DNA of 64,000 nucleotides from Pseudoalteromonas sp. N1230-9 (GCF_032716425.1 NZ_CP090419.1:979001-1043000); one strand, 5' to 3'. Numbered from the stretch's first letter, positions 36,776 through 47,296 are shown. Made by a program: numbers and translations. The notes: a model not told the origin generated them from the sequence alone.

Positions 36776-38080
36776 ATGGAAGCAACGGTTGAGTGTGACA
36801 ACAACACAAAACAAAGCATCTGGCTGCCAATGGTATTGGCCGGCTCGATGTTTTTTATTCTAGGGTGTATAACCTGGCTTAATGGCGCAATTACACCATT
36901 TTTACAACAAATGCTTGAGCTATCGCCGTTACAAGCTTCGTTTATTATCTCCTCATTTTATATTGCTGTAACCGTTGCCGGTATTCCATCTGCAATGCTT
37001 ATAAAACGAGTTGGATATAAAAACGGTATGGCGATTGGTTGCGCTATTATGGCCTTGTCGGCGTTAATGTATATTCCGGCCGCTAAACTGCAAATGATCG
37101 AAATCTTTTTGTTTGCTCAGTTAATGATTGGGGTTGGACAAACTGTTTTACAAACTGCTGTTAACCCGTATGTGGTTAAAATGGGCTCTGAAAAGTCAGC
37201 CGCAGTGCGTGTTTGTATTATGGGCTTATTAAATAAGTTTGCGGGTGTGATCGTGCCTGTTATTTTTGCCGCTGTGGTTGTAAGTGGTGTAGTGGATGGT
37301 GCGGGTAAACTATCGCAAGAACAAAAAGACATGATGGCGAACAGCCTTATCATGCCTTATGTGTTGATTGCTGGTTTAATCATGCTATTTGCGGCATTTG
37401 CTAAATTTGCCCCATTACCTGATTTAGTGTTTGATGAAGATGAATCATCAAATGGCAAAGGCGAAATTAAAGAAACTCTTGCACACCCACATTTGGTTTT
37501 AGGTGTTGTTGGTATTGCGCTATACGTTGCTGTTGAAGTGATTGCCGCTGATACTATCGGTTCGTACGCGTTGCAAATTGGTGTAGCTGACTACTCAGTG
37601 ATGACCTCATATACCATGGCGTGTATGTTAATTGGCTATGCAATTGGTATTTTAACTATCCCACGCTTTATGAGCCAGCAAACTGCGTTATTAATGTCGG
37701 GTATTGCGGGTATTATCACAGTCTTGTTAGTGGTTATGGGTAGCAACGACTCATTCATCATCTCAAACTTTTTATTAGTGCCATTTGGTGGCCCAGAGCT
37801 TCCAGATCCTCTTTTATGTATTGCTTTACTCGGTTTTGCTAATGCTATGGTGTGGCCTGCAATTTGGCCTTTAGCGCTTGCAGGCTTGGGCCGTTTAACT
37901 GGCACAGCCTCAGGGTTATTGATCATGGGTATTGCTGGTGGTGCATTAGGTCCTTTATTAATTGGCCTTGGGAACGTGGCTGGCCTTGGTGCACAAGGCG
38001 CATACATTGTGATGATCCCAAGCTATGTATTTATCTTATTCTATGCCTTAAAGGGTCATAAGATGAGAAGTTGGAAATAA
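36776..38080 (+). CDS. nagP: NagP-type N-acetylglucosamine MFS permease
   Basis: 434 residues, 12 hydrophobic helices, FHS group: FILGCITWLNGAITPFLQ in helix 1, IPSAMLIKRVGYKNGMAIG after helix 2, and the helix 4-5 signature QTAVNPYVVKMG. These match NagP of Shewanella and Alteromonas, an inner-membrane GlcNAc permease used instead of a PTS. The upstream NagR-like palindrome supports this. It is its own transcription unit, bounded by terminators on both sides. Symbol is by resemblance and context. Confidence 0.8.
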   Translation: MEATVECDNNTKQSIWLPMVLAGSMFFILGCITWLNGAITPFLQQMLELSPLQASFIISSFYIAVTVAGIPSAMLIKRVGYKNGMAIGCAIMALSALMYIPAAKLQMIEIFLFAQLMIGVGQTVLQTAVNPYVVKMGSEKSAAVRVCIMGLLNKFAGVIVPVIFAAVVVSGVVDGAGKLSQEQKDMMANSLIMPYVLIAGLIMLFAAFAKFAPLPDLVFDEDESSNGKGEIKETLAHPHLVLGVVGIALYVAVEVIAADTIGSYALQIGVADYSVMTSYTMACMLIGYAIGILTIPRFMSQQTALLMSGIAGIITVLLVVMGSNDSFIISNFLLVPFGGPELPDPLLCIALLGFANAMVWPAIWPLALAGLGRLTGTASGLLIMGIAGGALGPLLIGLGNVAGLGAQGAYIVMIPSYVFILFYALKGHKMRSWK

Positions 38081-38105
38081 CTTGGTGTAATAATTCAAGT
38101 TAGGC

Positions 38106-38139
38106 AAAGCCGCGGTACGCCCATCACCGCGGCTTTTTT
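38106..38139 (+). terminator. Rho-independent terminator after the GlcNAc permease gene
   Basis: Stem AAAGCCGCGGT / ACCGCGGCTTT, 9-base loop, T6 tail. Confidence 0.92.
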
Positions 38140-38171
38140 ATTTCGTATAGATTATCGTATGGTTATGCTTT

Positions 38172-38347
38172 TATAAACGCGCCATGCAAGCATAACGCCT
38201 ACGCAATGGTAGAAATGCCGTTGTAGGCGTGAAATTTATTTCGCGCGATTTGTCTTATAAATTTTGTTCATATAAACGCGCCATGCAAGCATAACGCCTA
38301 CTCAATGGTAGAAGCGCTATCGTGGGCGTGAAATTTATTTCGTGCGA
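38172..38347. repeat. Two tandem copies of an intergenic palindromic repeat
   Basis: Copies of about 77 bp start at 38172 and 38271 (period 99 bp). Each runs TATAAACGCGCCATGCAAGC, CATAACGCCTAC, CAATGGTAGAA, then GTAGGCGTGAAATTTATTTCG. ACGCCTAC pairs with GTAGGCGT as a stem in copy 1. The right end is shared with the repeats at 21651 and 47396. Confidence 0.85.
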
Positions 38348-38358
38348 ATTTATTCCAC

Positions 38359-38394
38359 AAAAAAGCCGTGGGATTTTCATCACACGGCTTTTAA
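38359..38394 (-). terminator. Terminator of the second TonB receptor gene
   Basis: On the minus strand AAAAGCCGTG / CACGGCTTTT with a T-run after it, 20 bp past the stop codon. Confidence 0.88.
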
Positions 38395-38414
38395 ACTTTC
38401 GCTAAGTCGTTTTA

Positions 38415-40565
38415 TTAGAACGAGTAGCTGTAACCTAGTTGTAGGGTACGTGGTTTACCTGTTTGAATACCACCATGAGCGCGGTTTGCAACGTAAGTCT
38501 TATCAAACAAGTTATCTACAGTTAGATATACTTTTTGTTTGTCGTCGATAAGGTATTTAGCTGCTAAATCCCATACTACACGGCTGTCGATTGCATTGCG
38601 GCCTGAGTCTGATAGATCTGCATGCGCATCTGAAACATAGCGCATTTGCGTATCGAATACGAAGCTTGAGAATGCAGCACCAACAGAAAGGGCTAGCTGG
38701 TTTTCAGGCACGTATGGCATTTCATCACCGTTTGTTACACTTCCCCATAGGTCAGATTCAAAATCGTTTTCGAACTCAGAGTCTGTGTATGTGTATGTTA
38801 AGCGAACAGGGAATGATGCTGCATTGCTTGTAAATACTTTACCCGCGCTTAGCTCAAAACCAGATACTGATACTTCACCATAGTTGTATTGGTCGCCAAT
38901 GTTGTCATCGCTACAACCTACAGCTGCAGTACAGTTACCATGCATGTTGCTGTAGTCAGAGTTAAAGTAAATGACTTCACCAGTAATACCAGCGTAATCA
39001 TAACGACCACCAAGCTCAATATTTACACTCTCTTCTTCTTCTTGGTCAGCGTTACCAGGCGCTGCTGGAGCGTAACCTTTTTGAATACCAGCAAGCAGCG
39101 TAAGGTTGTCGTTTAATGTATAAGTTGCGCCAAGTGAAGGCACTAAAATATCGCTGTCGTTGCTGATATCTTTTGTTAGGCCATTAGAGCGTGTTGGATC
39201 AGACTTAGACCACTCTTCACGTGTAATCGTAATATCTTCGTAGCGTAGGCCAGCATTAATGATTAATGCGTCAAGAGTCCATTGATCTTGGATAAAAAAT
39301 GTTGTCGCCTCAGCGCTATCTACGCGGTTACTATCAGAACCACGTACGCCTCTTTCAGTTAGCGTCATTGAAAGGTCTTGATTTAGCGTGTATGTGTCTT
39401 GCCACTGAAAGCGGTCCATCTCGTCTTCATGGTAACGAGCGCCAACAGTAATGTAGTGGTTACCTGCTGGAATGTGGAATTCAGTTTGTAAGCCTTTTGC
39501 TTGGTAGTCACGGTTATTCGCTTTTACGCCAATGCCTTCGATACCTTCGCTTGTTGGGTTTGCTTCAAACTCGCTGTATTGCTCAAGGTAGCTTGTACCC
39601 ACTTTACTTGCTTTATACCAGTTACGGTGAAAGTCGTTTACATAAGCCGTAGCCAGTAGTTCGTAACCGTCACCAAAACGATATGCATAGTTTAGTTGAT
39701 ACGCATTGTGGCGTGTATTCATTTCATCGTTTTGTGATGCTGCATAACGACGGTATGGACTTTCTTTGTAATCTGCATCTGTTAAGCCCATATATGTTTC
39801 ATCAGAGCGCTCATCAGAATACTTTAGTTTCATTTCTAGGCTGTGGGCTTCGTTGTCGCCAAAATCAAAACCAAATTTTAATAGTAAGTCATTTTTCTCA
39901 AAGCCAGTGTTGTCACTGCCAACAGGTAGATCTTTAAAGCCATCAGCACCATAAGAGAAAACTTCAACTAAGCCAGCGGCATTGTTTTTCTTTTTACCGT
40001 AGTAAGCGTGGCCTTTATAAAAACCATCACTACCAAGCTCGGCATTAAACAATCCTTTAGAGCCTTCTGTTGGTAAACTACGAGAAACTAAGTTTAAAAC
40101 ACCACCTGTTGTACGAGGACCATATTTAACAGAGGCTGCACCTTTTAGTACTTCGATAGACTCCATACGACCCATAGTAGGGAAGTAATAAGCTGAAGGG
40201 GCAGAATATGGAGCAGGGGCTACAAGTACGCCGTCTTCCATTACAGATATTTTATCATTACGAGAAGTGCCCGTGCCGCGCATGCCAATATTTGGGCGAA
40301 GGCCATAGCCATCTTCCTCTTGTACATAAACGCCAGGTACTGAGCTTAATACACGTGAGATGTCAGTGTATTCAAACTTTTCTAGCTCTTGCTCGCTAAT
40401 AAACGTTGCTGAACCTGGAATATCATTAATAGCCGCAGCTGAGCCAATTACAGTAATTTGCTCAAAGCTTTTTTCTTCTTTTGTTGCATCTTTTGCAAGT
40501 GCATTAGCGCTTAATGATAACGCGATTGCAGTCGAAAGTGCTGAAACAATAAACTTAGATGTCAT
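38415..40565 (-). CDS. TonB-dependent receptor, probable ferric siderophore type
   Basis: 716 residues: signal peptide ending near ALAKD, TonB-box-like EQITVIGSA, plug (IPGSATFISEQELEKF, ISRVLSSVPGVYVQEEDGYGLRPNIGMRGTG, IEVLKGAASVKYGPRTTGGVLNLVSR) and a barrel ending in a terminal phenylalanine (LGYSYSF). Length and the RPNIGMRGTGxxR plug resemble FecA-like iron receptors rather than the longer sugar receptors, so iron-chelate uptake is the best guess. A possible Fur site lies upstream. The ribosome site ACAGGACA precedes the ATG. Confidence 0.8.
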   Translation of the reverse strand: MTSKFIVSALSTAIALSLSANALAKDATKEEKSFEQITVIGSAAAINDIPGSATFISEQELEKFEYTDISRVLSSVPGVYVQEEDGYGLRPNIGMRGTGTSRNDKISVMEDGVLVAPAPYSAPSAYYFPTMGRMESIEVLKGAASVKYGPRTTGGVLNLVSRSLPTEGSKGLFNAELGSDGFYKGHAYYGKKKNNAAGLVEVFSYGADGFKDLPVGSDNTGFEKNDLLLKFGFDFGDNEAHSLEMKLKYSDERSDETYMGLTDADYKESPYRRYAASQNDEMNTRHNAYQLNYAYRFGDGYELLATAYVNDFHRNWYKASKVGTSYLEQYSEFEANPTSEGIEGIGVKANNRDYQAKGLQTEFHIPAGNHYITVGARYHEDEMDRFQWQDTYTLNQDLSMTLTERGVRGSDSNRVDSAEATTFFIQDQWTLDALIINAGLRYEDITITREEWSKSDPTRSNGLTKDISNDSDILVPSLGATYTLNDNLTLLAGIQKGYAPAAPGNADQEEEESVNIELGGRYDYAGITGEVIYFNSDYSNMHGNCTAAVGCSDDNIGDQYNYGEVSVSGFELSAGKVFTSNAASFPVRLTYTYTDSEFENDFESDLWGSVTNGDEMPYVPENQLALSVGAAFSSFVFDTQMRYVSDAHADLSDSGRNAIDSRVVWDLAAKYLIDDKQKVYLTVDNLFDKTYVANRAHGGIQTGKPRTLQLGYSYSF

Positions 40566-40618
40566 TGTGTGTCCTGTCTGTGCTTGGTTTTGAAACGCTG
40601 TAATTTAAACATGGAAAA

Positions 40619-40638
40619 TAATACGAATCAATCCTATT
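40619..40638 (-). promoter_or_regulatory. Possible Fur box
   Basis: On the minus strand AATAGGATTGATTCGTATTA agrees at about 14 of 20 positions with the common gammaproteobacterial Fur site form, 54-73 bp ahead of the receptor ATG. Weak by eye. A perfect 7-bp-arm palindrome TAGTATTGTAATACTA lies further up at 40700-40715. Confidence 0.35.
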
Positions 40639-40876
40639 TGTACTAAAATAGGTACTAATGATTAAGTTTTTGATATAAAAGAGTAAAATGGCTTTATAGT
40701 AGTATTGTAATACTATACTTTAGCTAGTGTTTTAGGGTGGTTTTACAGGTGGCTTTTAAGTTTTTTGTACAGGAAAGTGCAATAACTTAATGGTTGATAT
40801 CAATATACAGTTTTAACCATGCACGATATTTTGGCTTTTTTTGTGTCGCAAATACTGTTTTTATCCTGATTCAACC

Positions 40877-41722
40877 TTAGGTTAAGCGTAAGGCTATAAA
40901 CTCAGCGAGTTTATCTACTGCGTTACCAGCTTCATCAGCACGTTTTATTAAACTAATACCGATTTGACCCAGTTCAGGGAGGTCTTTGGTTTGCAGTTGG
41001 TAGCTTAGCTCATTGGGTACGGTACTTTTTGCGAGCACCGTAATGCCTAAGCCTTCTTTTAAAGCGGCAGTTAGGCCTGTTAAGTCGGCATTACTGTAAG
41101 CTATGCGGTATTTAATACCCGCACTTTGTAGTGCTTCGATTGCACGGCGGCGATAAATACACCCTTCAGGGGCGGTTACAAGCGTTACCACATCATTTTG
41201 GGCAAGATTTAAATCACCCACCCAAACTAGTTGGTCTTGCATAAAAATAGGGAACTTGGCTGATTCGAGCTCTTCGTTTAATGCCAGTACTAAATCGAAT
41301 TGATCTTGGCGCGAGACCGACAATAAATGCTTACTCAATCGCGAGCGCACTTCGAGCGATACGTCAGGGTAGAGGGCAACAAAGTCACCAATGATCGAGG
41401 GGAGAATACGTGCAGCAAATTCACTTGGGATCCCTAAGCGCACTTTACCGGTGACGTTTTCGCTGGTGAACTGCTGTAAAATGGCATCGTTTTGTTGCAG
41501 CATTTGTTTAGCTAATGGCATGAGCAATTCGCCATACTGGTTAAGCACTTGGCGCTGCCCTTGTTTTTTAAACAGCTTGTGGCCAAGCATGTCTTCTAGG
41601 CGCTTTATTTGTAAGCTCACAGCTGGTTGTGATAGCCCTAATAACTCACCCGCTTTGGCAAAGCCGCCTACTTCAACAACGGTGACTAGGGTACGTAAAC
41701 TGTCGGTAGAAATATTTTTCAT
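40877..41722 (-). CDS. LysR-family transcriptional regulator
   Basis: 281 residues. N-terminal winged HTH (LVTVVEVGGFAKAGELLGLSQPAVSLQIKRLE, about 13-45) and a C-terminal periplasmic-binding-like effector domain (VRLGIPSEFAARILPSIIGDF, and ITVLAKSTVPNEL). It diverges from the GcvT-like gene and points toward the TonB receptor. LysR proteins often control the divergent gene; target and ligand are not visible. There is no sign that it is GcvA beyond its position near gcv genes. Confidence 0.85.
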   Translation of the reverse strand: MKNISTDSLRTLVTVVEVGGFAKAGELLGLSQPAVSLQIKRLEDMLGHKLFKKQGQRQVLNQYGELLMPLAKQMLQQNDAILQQFTSENVTGKVRLGIPSEFAARILPSIIGDFVALYPDVSLEVRSRLSKHLLSVSRQDQFDLVLALNEELESAKFPIFMQDQLVWVGDLNLAQNDVVTLVTAPEGCIYRRRAIEALQSAGIKYRIAYSNADLTGLTAALKEGLGITVLAKSTVPNELSYQLQTKDLPELGQIGISLIKRADEAGNAVDKLAEFIALRLT

Positions 41723-41846
41723 AAAAAAAATCTATTTATAGGGCTATATATATAAGCATTATTTATCAATTGATAAATAATTACAATTTGTTGTTGTATG
41801 CACGGCGCAATATACTTCAAGCATTAACGATTGATAGGTGTCACAT

Positions 41847-42446
41847 ATGACTTTTACGCCAATAATGTTTGCTCGCCACAGCCAAGCTGAGACCCCAGCA
41901 GACAACGTGCTACAAGCAAATAACGATACTGCCATTATGGACTTTAGTGGCACTGAAGCAATCCCATTTTTAACGGCTATTTTAGGTCTTGATATTAATA
42001 AGCTAACCGCCAGCGGTTTAGGCTTACGTAGTTCATTAGACGATGACCTAACAAGCAGCTACGCTTACGCCCTGTACTACTTTAATGAAACCGCATTTCG
42101 TTTTGTGCTAGGTAAAGATGCCAGCGTGCAATTACAGTCGCTTATTAATGAGCAACAACTACGTTACGACATTGATTATGTAATGCGTGACGACTTAAGC
42201 GCGTTAACCTTAAGTGGTGAGCAAGCGTTTGATGCCTTGGTCGACAGCTTTAAACTTACGCCAGGGCTGCGTTTATCAGACATGCGCAGTTGCTATGGTG
42301 CACAAAGCGGTGAAGTATTTATAACCGCTATAGACAACCAAGCAACACAGCAATTTCAGCTGGTGGCGCGCCAAGCAGAGCTTGATAAATGGCAAACGCA
42401 CTTACAGCAGCTCGGCTTTGATTTAGCCTTAGCCAACGTTGCTTAA
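41847..42446 (+). CDS. Truncated GcvT-like protein of unknown function
   Basis: 199 residues from ATG 41847 (AGGTG ribosome site 7 bp ahead; a GTG at 41838 is also open). It aligns almost without gaps to the first domain of the GcvT encoded 180 bp downstream: IMDFSGTEAIPFLTAILGLD and INKLTASG against [20 protein letters not shown] and AKLTVPG, then YYFNETAFRFVLGKDA against [16 protein letters not shown]. GcvT's VIDDL segment, which holds the catalytic Asp, is missing (TSSYAYAL instead), as is the second half of the protein. So it is a folate-fold paralogue unlikely to be an aminomethyltransferase. A terminator separates it from gcvT. Confidence 0.75.
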   Translation: MTFTPIMFARHSQAETPADNVLQANNDTAIMDFSGTEAIPFLTAILGLDINKLTASGLGLRSSLDDDLTSSYAYALYYFNETAFRFVLGKDASVQLQSLINEQQLRYDIDYVMRDDLSALTLSGEQAFDALVDSFKLTPGLRLSDMRSCYGAQSGEVFITAIDNQATQQFQLVARQAELDKWQTHLQQLGFDLALANVA

Positions 42447-42458
42447 AATAGAAAGTTT

Positions 42459-42495
42459 TTAAAACAGCTATACACTTGGGTGTTTAGCTGTTTTT
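42459..42495 (+). terminator. Terminator after the GcvT-like gene
   Basis: AAAACAGCTA / TAGCTGTTTT stem with a T6 tail and a 14-base loop. Confidence 0.85.
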
Positions 42496-42519
42496 TAGTT
42501 ACAAAATCGCAATTTGGGT

Positions 42520-42546
42520 GTGACAACTGTGCAACTAATGTATAAT
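42520..42546 (+). promoter_or_regulatory. gcvT promoter
   Basis: Perfect -10 TATAAT (42541-42546) with GTGACA (42520-42525) as -35 at a short 15-bp spacing. About 80 bp of leader follow, with a CCCCAC-AACTT-GTGGGT hairpin near 42590. No glycine-riboswitch core is visible. Confidence 0.6.
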
Positions 42547-42626
42547 CGCCGCCCATGTTATTCCCCCTCATTAAATTGAGGCCACGCCCCACAACTTGTG
42601 GGTTAATTTAAAAGTGAAGGAATATT

Positions 42627-43709
42627 ATGACTTCTAAAACAGTTTTACATGCTAAGCACCTAGAAGCTGGCGCAAAAATGGTTGATTTTCACGGCTGGGA
42701 AATGCCAATCAACTACGGCTCACAAATCGAAGAGCATAATGCGGTTCGCACAGATGCAGGTATGTTTGACGTATCTCACATGACAATTGTTGATGTTCAA
42801 GGCGAGCAAGCACAAGCGTTCTTACGTAAGCTAGTTGCAAACGACGTTGCTAAGTTAACTGTACCGGGTAAAGCACTTTACACAGGTATGCTTAACGAAG
42901 AAGGCGGCGTAATCGACGACCTTATCATCTACTTCTTCTCAGAAACTGACTACCGTTTAGTTGTTAACTCAGCGACACGCGAAAAAGATTTAGCGCATTT
43001 AGCTAAAGTGTCGGCTGATTTCGCCGTAACAGTTACTGAGCGTCCTGAGTTTGCAATGATTGCCGTTCAAGGCCCTAATGCACGTGCTAAAACAGCAACA
43101 GTACTTAACGCAGAGCAACAAGCTGCTGTTGAAGGTATGAAGCCTTTCTTTGGTGTGCAAGCAGGTGATTTATTTATTGCGACAACAGGCTATACTGGCG
43201 AAGATGGTTATGAAATCGTAGTACCTAACGATCAAGCTGCTGATTTATGGCAACAACTTCTAGACGCAGGCGTAGCGCCAGCTGGTCTAGGTGCGCGTGA
43301 TACATTACGCCTTGAAGCAGGTATGAACCTTTACGGCCTAGATATGGACGAAAGCGTTTCTCCACTTGCTGCAAACATGGCGTGGACAATCGCATGGGAG
43401 CCAGAAGATCGTAAGTTTATCGGTCGTGAAGTATTAGAGCAGCAACGCGCTGACAAGAGCACAGACAAACTAGTTGGTTTAGTGCTTGAAGAAAAAGGCG
43501 TATTGCGTAGCGGTTTAAAAGTCATCGTTGAAGGTGGTGAAGGGGTGATTACCTCTGGTACATTCTCACCAACGCTTGGTCACAGTGTTGCGCTAGCACG
43601 CGTTCCGCGTTCAACTGGCGAAACAGCCCAAGTAGAGATGCGTAAAAAACTGGTTAACGTTAAGGTTGTTAAACCTTGCTTTGTACGTAACGGCAAATCA
43701 GTTATCTAA
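42627..43709 (+). CDS. gcvT: Glycine cleavage system T protein (aminomethyltransferase)
   Basis: 360 residues. [16 protein letters not shown] and AGMFDVSHM near the N-terminus, the folate-site [45 protein letters not shown] and the C-terminal [21 protein letters not shown] are all family signatures. It takes the aminomethyl group from the lipoyl arm of GcvH to tetrahydrofolate, releasing ammonia. First gene of gcvT-gcvH-gcvP; AAGGA ribosome site before the ATG. Confidence 0.97.
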   Translation: MTSKTVLHAKHLEAGAKMVDFHGWEMPINYGSQIEEHNAVRTDAGMFDVSHMTIVDVQGEQAQAFLRKLVANDVAKLTVPGKALYTGMLNEEGGVIDDLIIYFFSETDYRLVVNSATREKDLAHLAKVSADFAVTVTERPEFAMIAVQGPNARAKTATVLNAEQQAAVEGMKPFFGVQAGDLFIATTGYTGEDGYEIVVPNDQAADLWQQLLDAGVAPAGLGARDTLRLEAGMNLYGLDMDESVSPLAANMAWTIAWEPEDRKFIGREVLEQQRADKSTDKLVGLVLEEKGVLRSGLKVIVEGGEGVITSGTFSPTLGHSVALARVPRSTGETAQVEMRKKLVNVKVVKPCFVRNGKSVI

Positions 43710-43796
43710 ACTATAAAAATTTGGTGTTATCACCTAATAATGCCAATCATGTTGAGTTGTTAGCATGATTGGTAACAGAACCAAAGGAACAAAAAG

Positions 43797-44186
43797 ATGA
43801 GCAATATCCCAAGCGAATTAAAATATGCTACTTCACACGAGTGGGTTCGCGACGAAGGTGACGGTACGTTTACTGTAGGTATCACTGAGCACGCACAAGA
43901 ACTTCTTGGCGACATGGTATTTGTTGAATTACCAGAAGTTGGTGATGAAGTTGACGCGGGTGAAGACTGCGCAGTAGCTGAGTCTGTAAAAGCAGCATCA
44001 GACATCTACGCACCAATCGGCGGTGAAATCGTTGCAATCAACGAAGATCTTGAAGATTCGCCTGAAACAGTAAATAACGACCCGTACACTGACGGTTGGT
44101 TATTCCGTATCAAAGCATCTGACACATCAGAGCTTGATAACCTGTTAGACGCTGAAGGCTACACTAACACAATCGACGAAGACTAA
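43797..44186 (+). CDS. gcvH: Glycine cleavage system H protein
   Basis: 129 residues, the normal length. HEWVR near the N-terminus, [22 protein letters not shown], and the lipoylated lysine in [13 protein letters not shown]. It shuttles the aminomethyl and hydride groups among P, T and L proteins. It lies 87 bp after gcvT with its own AAAGGAAC ribosome site. The stop codon falls inside the perfect palindrome GACTAATTAATTAGTC (44181-44196). Confidence 0.97.
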   Translation: MSNIPSELKYATSHEWVRDEGDGTFTVGITEHAQELLGDMVFVELPEVGDEVDAGEDCAVAESVKAASDIYAPIGGEIVAINEDLEDSPETVNNDPYTDGWLFRIKASDTSELDNLLDAEGYTNTIDED

Positions 44187-44204
44187 TTAATTAGTCACGC
44201 CGAC

Positions 44205-44270
44205 TAAAAGCCCCGTCTAGATACCTAGCTAATCAACTGCCTAGCTTGGGTTTTACTGGGGCTTTTATGA
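44205..44270 (+). terminator. Long-loop terminator after gcvH
   Basis: TAAAAGCCCC (44205-44214) pairs with GGGGCTTTTA (44258-44267) around a 43-base loop that itself can fold. It may cut transcript before gcvP, making gcvP partly independent. Confidence 0.6.
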
Positions 44271-44385
44271 TTTTATAGCTTACGTTTCCATACGCTGTAA
44301 GTTACTAAATCAACACGTTTTTAAGTTATTGCCAGTTACCCATTGGCAGTAACCACTTTTTTTTGGATCATAGGAATCTGGACAA

Positions 44386-47274
44386 ATGTCAAACGCCAAA
44401 TCTCTTGAACAATTAGAGCAAAAGCAAGATTTTATTCGCCGTCACATTGGGCCAAGCCCAGCGCAAGTAAGCGACATGCTGAGCGCTCTTGGAGTATCGA
44501 GTGTTGAAGAGCTGATCGGTCAAACGGTACCTGCAAGCATTCGCTTAGAGCAAGGTTTATCAATTGGCGAAAGCCGCACTGAAGTTGAAACACTAAGCTA
44601 CTTAAAATCAGTAGCAAGCAAAAATAAAGTGTTCAAATCATACATCGGTCAAGGCTACCACCCAACTCACGTACCACACGTAATTTTACGTAACGTGCTT
44701 GAGAACCCAGGCTGGTACACTGCGTATACACCATATCAACCAGAGATTGCACAAGGTCGTTTAGAATCATTATTAAACTTCCAGACTATGACCCTAGACC
44801 TAACGGGTCTTGATTTAGCAAGCGCGTCATTACTTGACGAGTCAACGGCTGCGGCAGAAGCAATGGGCCTTGCAAAGCGTGTTGCAAAGTCTAAAGCGAA
44901 TGCATTCTTCATTGCTGATGACGTACACACTCAAACAATCGACGTTGTTGCAACACGTGCAGAGCAGTTCGGTTTTGACGTTATTGTTGGTAAAGCAGCT
45001 GAAGCACTAGACCACGACATTTTTGGTGCATTATTCCAATACCCATCAACAACGGGTGAAATCACTGATGTAACAGATTTAATCGCTGGCGTACAAAGCA
45101 AAAAAGCGATTGCCTGTGTTGCTGCAGACATCATGAGCTTATTACTGCTTAAAGCACCAGGTAAACTAGGTGCAGACGTAGTGCTTGGTTCAGCACAGCG
45201 TTTTGGTGTACCTATGGGTTACGGTGGTCCACACGCTGCATTCTTCGCAACACGCGACAAGTACAAGCGTTCACTACCAGGTCGTATTATTGGTGTTTCT
45301 AAAGACCGTTTAGGTAACGACGCACTGCGTATGGCAATGCAAACACGTGAACAACACATTCGTCGTGAAAAAGCCAACTCAAACATCTGTACAGCGCAAG
45401 TACTACTAGCGAACATGGCAGCGTTCTACGCGGTTTACCACGGTCCACAAGGCCTTAAAACGATTGCTGAGCGTATCCACCGTTTTGCAGACATCTTAGC
45501 GGCAGGCTTAAAAGCGAAAGGCGTAAACCTTAAGCACGACACATGGTTCGATACACTGACTGTTGTTGCAGATAACAAAGACGAAATCGTTGCACGTGCA
45601 GTAGAGCACGGCGTTAACTTTGCCTCTAACCGCGCAGGTGAATATTCAATTTCTGTATCAGAAACAACAACGCGTGCAGACGTAGCAGAGCTATTCGACA
45701 TCATCTTAGGTGAAGACCACGGTCTGAGCGTTGACGCACTTGCAAACGAAATCGAAGTAAACGGCAGCAACTCTATTCCTGCAAGCCTAGTACGCGATGA
45801 CGAAATTTTAACGCACCCTAACTTCAACTCGTACCACAGCGAGACTGAAATGTTACGTTATATAAAGCGCCTAGAGAACAAAGACTTAGCGCTTAACCAC
45901 TCAATGATCTCATTAGGTTCATGTACAATGAAACTTAATGCGACAGCTGAGATGATCCCAATCACTTGGCCTGAGTTTGCAAACCTACACCCATTCTGCC
46001 CACTTGATCAGGCAGCGGGTTACCAAATCATGATGACAGAACTACATGATTGGTTAGTAAACATCACAGGTTACGATGCAGTTTCACTACAACCTAACTC
46101 AGGTGCACAAGGTGAGTACGCAGGCTTAATCGCTATTCGTAAATACCACGAGTCACGCGGTGAAGGTCACCGTAACGTATGTTTGATCCCAAGTTCAGCG
46201 CACGGTACAAACCCTGCGTCTGCACAAATGGCAAGCATGAAAATCGTGGTTGTTGACTGTGATAAAAACGGTAACGTTGATATGGCAGACCTTAAAGCGA
46301 AAGCCGAAGAGGTATCTGAAAACCTATCTTGTATCATGATCACTTACCCATCTACACACGGTGTTTACGAAGAAACAATTCGTGAAATCTGTGACATCGT
46401 GCACCAGCACGGCGGTCAAGTGTACATGGATGGCGCAAACATGAACGCGCAAGTAGGTGTTACAAGCCCAGGTTCAATTGGTTCTGACGTATCGCACCTT
46501 AACCTACACAAAACATTCTGTATTCCACACGGTGGTGGTGGTCCAGGTGTTGGCCCTATCGGTGTTAAATCTCACCTAGCGCCATTTATGCCTAACCACA
46601 GCGTGATTAATGTAGCTGGCACAAACATCGGTAACGGTGCGGTTTCTGCTGCTCCTTACGGCTCAGCAGCTATTTTACCAATTTCGTGGGCATACATTGC
46701 CATGATGGGCTCTGAAGGTTTAAAACAAGCAACAGAAATGGCTATCGTGAACGCTAACTACTTATCTGAGAAGCTAAGCGAGCACTACCCAATTTTATAC
46801 CGTGGCCGTAACAACCGCGTTGCGCACGAGTGTATTGTTGACCTACGCCCACTTAAAGAGCAAACAGGTATCTCTGAAATGGACGTAGCTAAACGTCTAC
46901 AAGACTACGGCTTCCATTCACCAACTATGTCATTCCCAGTAGCTGGCACACTCATGATTGAGCCAACTGAGTCTGAATCTAAAGTTGAGATCGACCGTTT
47001 CATCGAAGCAATGGTGTCAATCAAGTCAGAAATCGACCGTATCGCATCTGGCGAATGGTCAATTGAAAACAACCCGCTCGTGTTTGCACCGCACACACAA
47101 GCAGACGTACTAGGCAATGAGTGGAACCGTGCATACGACCGTTTCTACGCAGCATTCCCAGTACCAAGCGTAGCAAAAGACAAATTCTGGCCTACAGTAA
47201 CGCGTATCGATGACGTATACGGCGACCGTAACCTAGTTTGTTCATGCCCAGCGGTTGAGACATACCGTGACTAA
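44386..47274 (+). CDS. gcvP: Glycine dehydrogenase (decarboxylating), P protein
   Basis: 962 residues, the fused long form of P protein. N-terminal [12 protein letters not shown], middle [37 protein letters not shown] segment, and in the C-terminal half the PLP lysine in [17 protein letters not shown] preceded by [13 protein letters not shown]. It decarboxylates glycine and hands the aminomethyl group to GcvH. The remaining L protein (Lpd) is encoded elsewhere, as usual. Codon choice looks highly biased, as in strongly expressed genes. Confidence 0.97.
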   Translation: MSNAKSLEQLEQKQDFIRRHIGPSPAQVSDMLSALGVSSVEELIGQTVPASIRLEQGLSIGESRTEVETLSYLKSVASKNKVFKSYIGQGYHPTHVPHVILRNVLENPGWYTAYTPYQPEIAQGRLESLLNFQTMTLDLTGLDLASASLLDESTAAAEAMGLAKRVAKSKANAFFIADDVHTQTIDVVATRAEQFGFDVIVGKAAEALDHDIFGALFQYPSTTGEITDVTDLIAGVQSKKAIACVAADIMSLLLLKAPGKLGADVVLGSAQRFGVPMGYGGPHAAFFATRDKYKRSLPGRIIGVSKDRLGNDALRMAMQTREQHIRREKANSNICTAQVLLANMAAFYAVYHGPQGLKTIAERIHRFADILAAGLKAKGVNLKHDTWFDTLTVVADNKDEIVARAVEHGVNFASNRAGEYSISVSETTTRADVAELFDIILGEDHGLSVDALANEIEVNGSNSIPASLVRDDEILTHPNFNSYHSETEMLRYIKRLENKDLALNHSMISLGSCTMKLNATAEMIPITWPEFANLHPFCPLDQAAGYQIMMTELHDWLVNITGYDAVSLQPNSGAQGEYAGLIAIRKYHESRGEGHRNVCLIPSSAHGTNPASAQMASMKIVVVDCDKNGNVDMADLKAKAEEVSENLSCIMITYPSTHGVYEETIREICDIVHQHGGQVYMDGANMNAQVGVTSPGSIGSDVSHLNLHKTFCIPHGGGGPGVGPIGVKSHLAPFMPNHSVINVAGTNIGNGAVSAAPYGSAAILPISWAYIAMMGSEGLKQATEMAIVNANYLSEKLSEHYPILYRGRNNRVAHECIVDLRPLKEQTGISEMDVAKRLQDYGFHSPTMSFPVAGTLMIEPTESESKVEIDRFIEAMVSIKSEIDRIASGEWSIENNPLVFAPHTQADVLGNEWNRAYDRFYAAFPVPSVAKDKFWPTVTRIDDVYGDRNLVCSCPAVETYRD

Positions 47275-47296
47275 GGTTTGATTAAATTCAAATGCC

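Noticed and set aside
38172..38347. Short CRISPR-like array
   Set aside because: Only two copies, unit about 77 bp with similar rather than unique spacers, and no cas genes.
42547..42626. Glycine riboswitch ahead of gcvT
   Set aside because: The leader is too short (about 80 nt) and lacks the paired aptamer cores known from Vibrio; only a small CCCCAC/GTGGG hairpin is seen.
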